This document shows, one piece after another, positions 61,248 to 64,000 of a stretch of 64,000 bases of DNA; positions within the stretch are counted from its first letter, which is position 1, and each line of letters begins with the position of its first letter. The stretch comes from Rhynchopus euleeides (taxonomy: Eukaryota > Euglenozoa > Diplonemea > Diplonemida > Diplonemidae): NCBI GenBank assembly GCA_963210315.1, contig OY723269.1, positions 1,550,001 to 1,614,000 of the forward strand, in the 5' to 3' direction. The notes beneath the pieces were generated by a model. That model searched no databases. It was not told the origin of the DNA and was given only the letters and a program-made list of their open reading frames with translations. Position numbers and translations under genes: made by a program.

Positions 61248-62170
61248 ATTTTTTGAAAAAATGGCGAAAAAAAGGGTGTGGGGAGTTGGGTCCAGTTTAG
61301 CAAAGTCCGTGTATTTGGACGCGGCCCCTCAGATAAGGAAGCCGCGTCTCAGGTGCAGGATGTGGGGTGTTGTCGATTTTTCAGGGTTCGACATTCTCGG
61401 GCTGGACGGAGAGAAACGGTGGGTGCAACTCTGATCAGAAAAAACTTCAACCGAAAAAACGGGGTGTAGCTCCCTGACTGACGAGCAGCGGGAGGTGGCG
61501 AAGAGAAGCTCCTCATGCGTGGCGGCCTCCCTCGTTCGCGGCGGGTGAGGCATGCGGGGGTACGAGAGCGGCACCTGCCTGAGTTCTTTATGGAACCCAC
61601 AAACCTGGGTGGTAGCCGGCCTCACGGATGTGAGGTTGGAAATGCTCCGGGAGACAGCCGATGGCACCTCAACGCCACAGGCTATCGTTGCCGGCTTGGT
61701 GCCCATATGATGCAAGATGAGCGGCGGAATCCGCGAACTTCGGGAACTATCAGGTAGTTTGAACGCTGAAGACTGCCCCGCCAGGCTGAATGGGAGTCAC
61801 AACGCGATGAGGAACAAGGATCAGCAGCGCCCTTTGCGGCAAACACAGGGCAGCTCTCCCTGAGCAGCTGGGAATGAAACGGGACGGAACTAACGAGCAG
61901 CAGCGAAAATGGTGCAGAGCACCAGTAACCACAACGAGTCCATGCCACAAGTGGAACTGCAGACACGGGGCAGCCAAGAAACGGACGCAGTCGCGGAGAC
62001 CACCTCCACTGTCAGAACGAGCAGAACTGAGAGACACTCAATGGGATGGAGCGGAATCACTGTAACGGGGACACACTGATGGCACACAGGACAGACAGAC
62101 AGAAGTCAGAGTGAAACGGTTGTACAAAGGGCTCGGCTTTACCGACGTCCTTAGTACAGAGTGAAACGAC
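61248..62170. other. Gene-free stretch
   Basis: Mixed sequence with purine-rich parts. Several short open frames exist, but none has recognisable motifs. It ends at the GC hairpins that precede the tandem array. Confidence 0.45.
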
Positions 62171-62173
62171 GAC

Positions 62174-62213
62174 GCCGCCGAAGGCGGCCAATCCGCCGCC
62201 CGAAGGGCGGCGG
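62174..62213. repeat. Two GC hairpins with GAA triloops
   Basis: GCCGCC-GAA-GGCGGC (62174-62188) and a 9-bp stem CCGCCGCCC-GAA-GGGCGGCGG (62193-62213). The second overlaps the start of the 375-bp array. Confidence 0.85.
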
Positions 62214-63427
62214 AAAAATTTTTGGGGTGTTTTTGGGTGAAAAACCGGGCAACCTGGGCCCTTTGGGACCACATAGGCCAGGAAAGGCCAAAATTTTCGA
62301 TTTTTTTCGGAAATTTTTCGGTTTTTCAGAGTGTGGCAGTCCGCAGATACAGATTTTCGGGTCGGAAAAAAAATTTTTTTCGACCCAAAAAAATCGGATT
62401 TTTTCGGGGAGGGTCTCCGGTGGCCCCCCCTGGATTTCCTGATTTTTCCCGATTTTTCCTGATTTTCGGATTTTGCTCGAAATTTGCCCTTGTGTCAACC
62501 AGTGGCAAAATTTTCGGAAAATCGGGAAAAATCAGGAAAATCCGGAGAACCGGACACCCTCCTAGATTCTGGGGGGGTGAAACGGCGGAAAAATTTTTGG
62601 GGTGTTTTTGGGTGAAAAACCGGGCAACCTGGGCCCTTTGGGACCACATAGGCCAGGAAAGGCCAAAATTTTCGATTTTTTTCGGAAATTTTTCGGTTTT
62701 TCAGAGTGTGGCAGTCCGCAGATACAGATTTTCGGGTCGGAAAAAAAATTTTTTTCGACCCAAAAAAATCGGATTTTTTCGGGGAGGGTCTCCGGTGGCC
62801 CCCCCTGGATTTCCTGATTTTTCCCGATTTTTCCTGATTTTCGGATTTTGCTCGAAATTTGCCCTTGTGTCAACCAGTGGCAAAATTTTCGGAAAATCGG
62901 GAAAAATCAGGAAAATCCGGAGAACCGGACACCCTCCTAGATTCTGGGGGGGTGAAACGGCGGAAAAATTTTTGGGGTGTTTTTGGGTGAAAAACCGGGC
63001 AACCTGGGCCCTTTGGGACCACATAGGCCAGGAAAGGCCAAAATTTTCGATTTTTTTCGGAAATTTTTCGGTTTTTCAGAGTGTGGCAGTCCGCAGATAC
63101 AGATTTTCGGGTCGGAAAAAAAATTTTTTTTCGACCCAAAGGGGGCCCTCGCTACGAGTCACTGTGAGTCACGAGTCGTCAGTTGTCAGCCAAACATGGC
63201 TGACTTCTCACTTTTTCTCACTCAGTCACACTTGGTAGCGAGGGCCCCCAAAAAAATCGGATTTTTTCGGGGAGGGTCTCCGGTGGCCCCCCCTGGATTT
63301 CCTGATTTTTCCCGATTTTTCCTGATTTTCGGATTTTGCTCGAAATTTGCCCTTGTGTCAACCAGTGGCAAAATTTTCGGAAAATCGGGAAAAATCAGGA
63401 AAATCCGGAGAACCGGACACCCTCCTT
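62211..63427. repeat. Tandem array, three 375-bp units
   Basis: Units start at 62211, 62586 and 62961 (CGGAAAAATTTTTGGGGTGT) and are virtually identical. The third is interrupted by a 109-bp insertion and ends at GAACCGGACACCCTCC. Each unit contains A/T-rich palindromes such as GGGTCGG(A)8(T)7CGACCC and repeated CGATTTTTTTCGG-like words. Because 375 is divisible by 3, all forward frames stay open across units, which creates long but meaningless open frames. Confidence 0.9.
63141..63249. mobile_element. Tiny MITE in the tandem array (109 bp), 3-bp TSD
   Basis: Perfect 15-bp ends GGGGGCCCTCGCTAC / GTAGCGAGGGCCCCC. Comparison with the two uninterrupted units shows that AAA was duplicated at the insertion (63138-63140 and 63250-63252). 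GGG-starting ends with a 3-bp TSD are PIF/Harbinger-like. The interior is made of GAGTCAC-type words. Confidence 0.85.
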
Positions 63428-64000
63428 TGATCTTTGTCTAGAGCTGGATGTGAGTCGGGCGACAGCCGCGTATGCGTATGTTAGGGGCAGCAGGTGGAAG
63501 AAAGCAGGGGGTCAGCTGATCCGCCCAAATCCTTTCCAGATGCTGTTCTGCGCAAGTCTCACTCTGAACAGCTGCAGGTGAAGGTGGCAGGTGGGGATCT
63601 GGCTGCACCACACTCCGCCGACCTTCCACGATGGCCAAGATGTGGGACATCCACGAACTGGATTGGATGTGGCTGTGTGGGTGTGACAAGTGGAGTTTAC
63701 ATCGAGAGCAGAGACATCTGCACTACGATATGATGATTCACGTGTGTGTGTGTGTGCTTCGTTCTTCACGATTGGCGACGCTGCGGAAGCAACAGACGAG
63801 GCTGAGCCAGTAATTTGTGACGCAACCCCACAGGGTTATTTTTACACAGAGCCCGGAAGACCTTGGGCCACACTGTGTCAGCACGGCGTATCGGAGGTTG
63901 TTGGGACCCCCCCGGACAGCATCCCAGGCAGGTCGGGCCGACTAGTTCGATTCGTCTCGCCGGGCCCGCGTCGTGAGTGTGGCAAGGCGTGGTTGCTTAT
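63428..64000. other. Gene-free end of window
   Basis: Contains one unit related to the GTGTGT/CAGTGGAGATC repeat family (63695-63765, TGATGATTCACGTGTGTGTG). No gene could be supported before the window ends. Confidence 0.45.

Noticed and set aside
62222..63238. Long open frame of about 338 codons across the tandem array
   Set aside because: It results from a 375-bp period without stops in several frames at once. Composition and palindromes are not protein-like, and the third unit is broken by a MITE.

Overview
The window is nuclear DNA of a GC-rich, intron-bearing protist. Genes have short GT-AG introns, proteins rich in low-complexity Pro, Ser, Gln and His tracts, and no operons. Intergenic DNA is full of poly-G/poly-C runs and nested transposons. 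The gene set (RING-CH protein, ARL8-like GTPase, RBPMS/Whi3-like RRM protein, flavin amine oxidase, LOG-family enzyme) is generic for eukaryotes. An alveolate, for example a chromerid alga, is my best guess, but this is inference and not proven by the sequence.

Host genes are sparse. They are the 3' end of a LOG-like phosphoribohydrolase (2-517), a two-RRM poly-Q protein in three exons (3722-5136), a RING-CH membrane protein (35719-36738), a single-exon P-loop GTPase-like protein (38451-40148), an ARL8-like small GTPase in four exons (40987-41887) and a polyamine-oxidase-like FAD enzyme (44265-45653, frame open further upstream). No rRNA, convincing tRNA or CRISPR array was found.

The rest is a dense record of transposition. 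Many elements can be delimited exactly by terminal inverted repeats (TIRs) and target-site duplications (TSDs). hAT-type elements with 7-8-bp TSDs lie at 541-1654, 10388-13647, 19325-20529, 23203-23984 and 25699-26733. TA-flanked elements lie at 13653-14796, 24551-25693, 19272-22335, 22338-22722 and 37942-38286. A CACGG-ended element spans 17362-22892. Three piggyBac-like (TTAA) elements are nested within 27488-31607. A short GGGGGCCC-ended element with a 3-bp TSD sits at 63141-63249, inside a 375-bp tandem array. A dispersed SINE-like repeat carrying a GC hairpin occurs at five places.

The most striking unit is 46848-61241. It is a 14.4-kb element with CATGG...CCATG ends and a 6-bp TSD, and it carries an intact hAT-like transposase (885 codons from the preferred start, minus strand). 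Inside it sit two LINE retrotransposons of one family, inserted in tandem in an (AC)n tract. The downstream copy is full length (49499-58108). Its coiled-coil ORF1 and its ORF2 lie in the same frame, separated by a single UAG. ORF2 reads OTU protease, APE endonuclease, reverse transcriptase, zinc knuckle, RNase H and a Cys/His-rich tail. A 378-bp element at 29749-30126 has matching ends and also a 6-bp TSD, so it looks like a non-autonomous relative of the 14.4-kb element.
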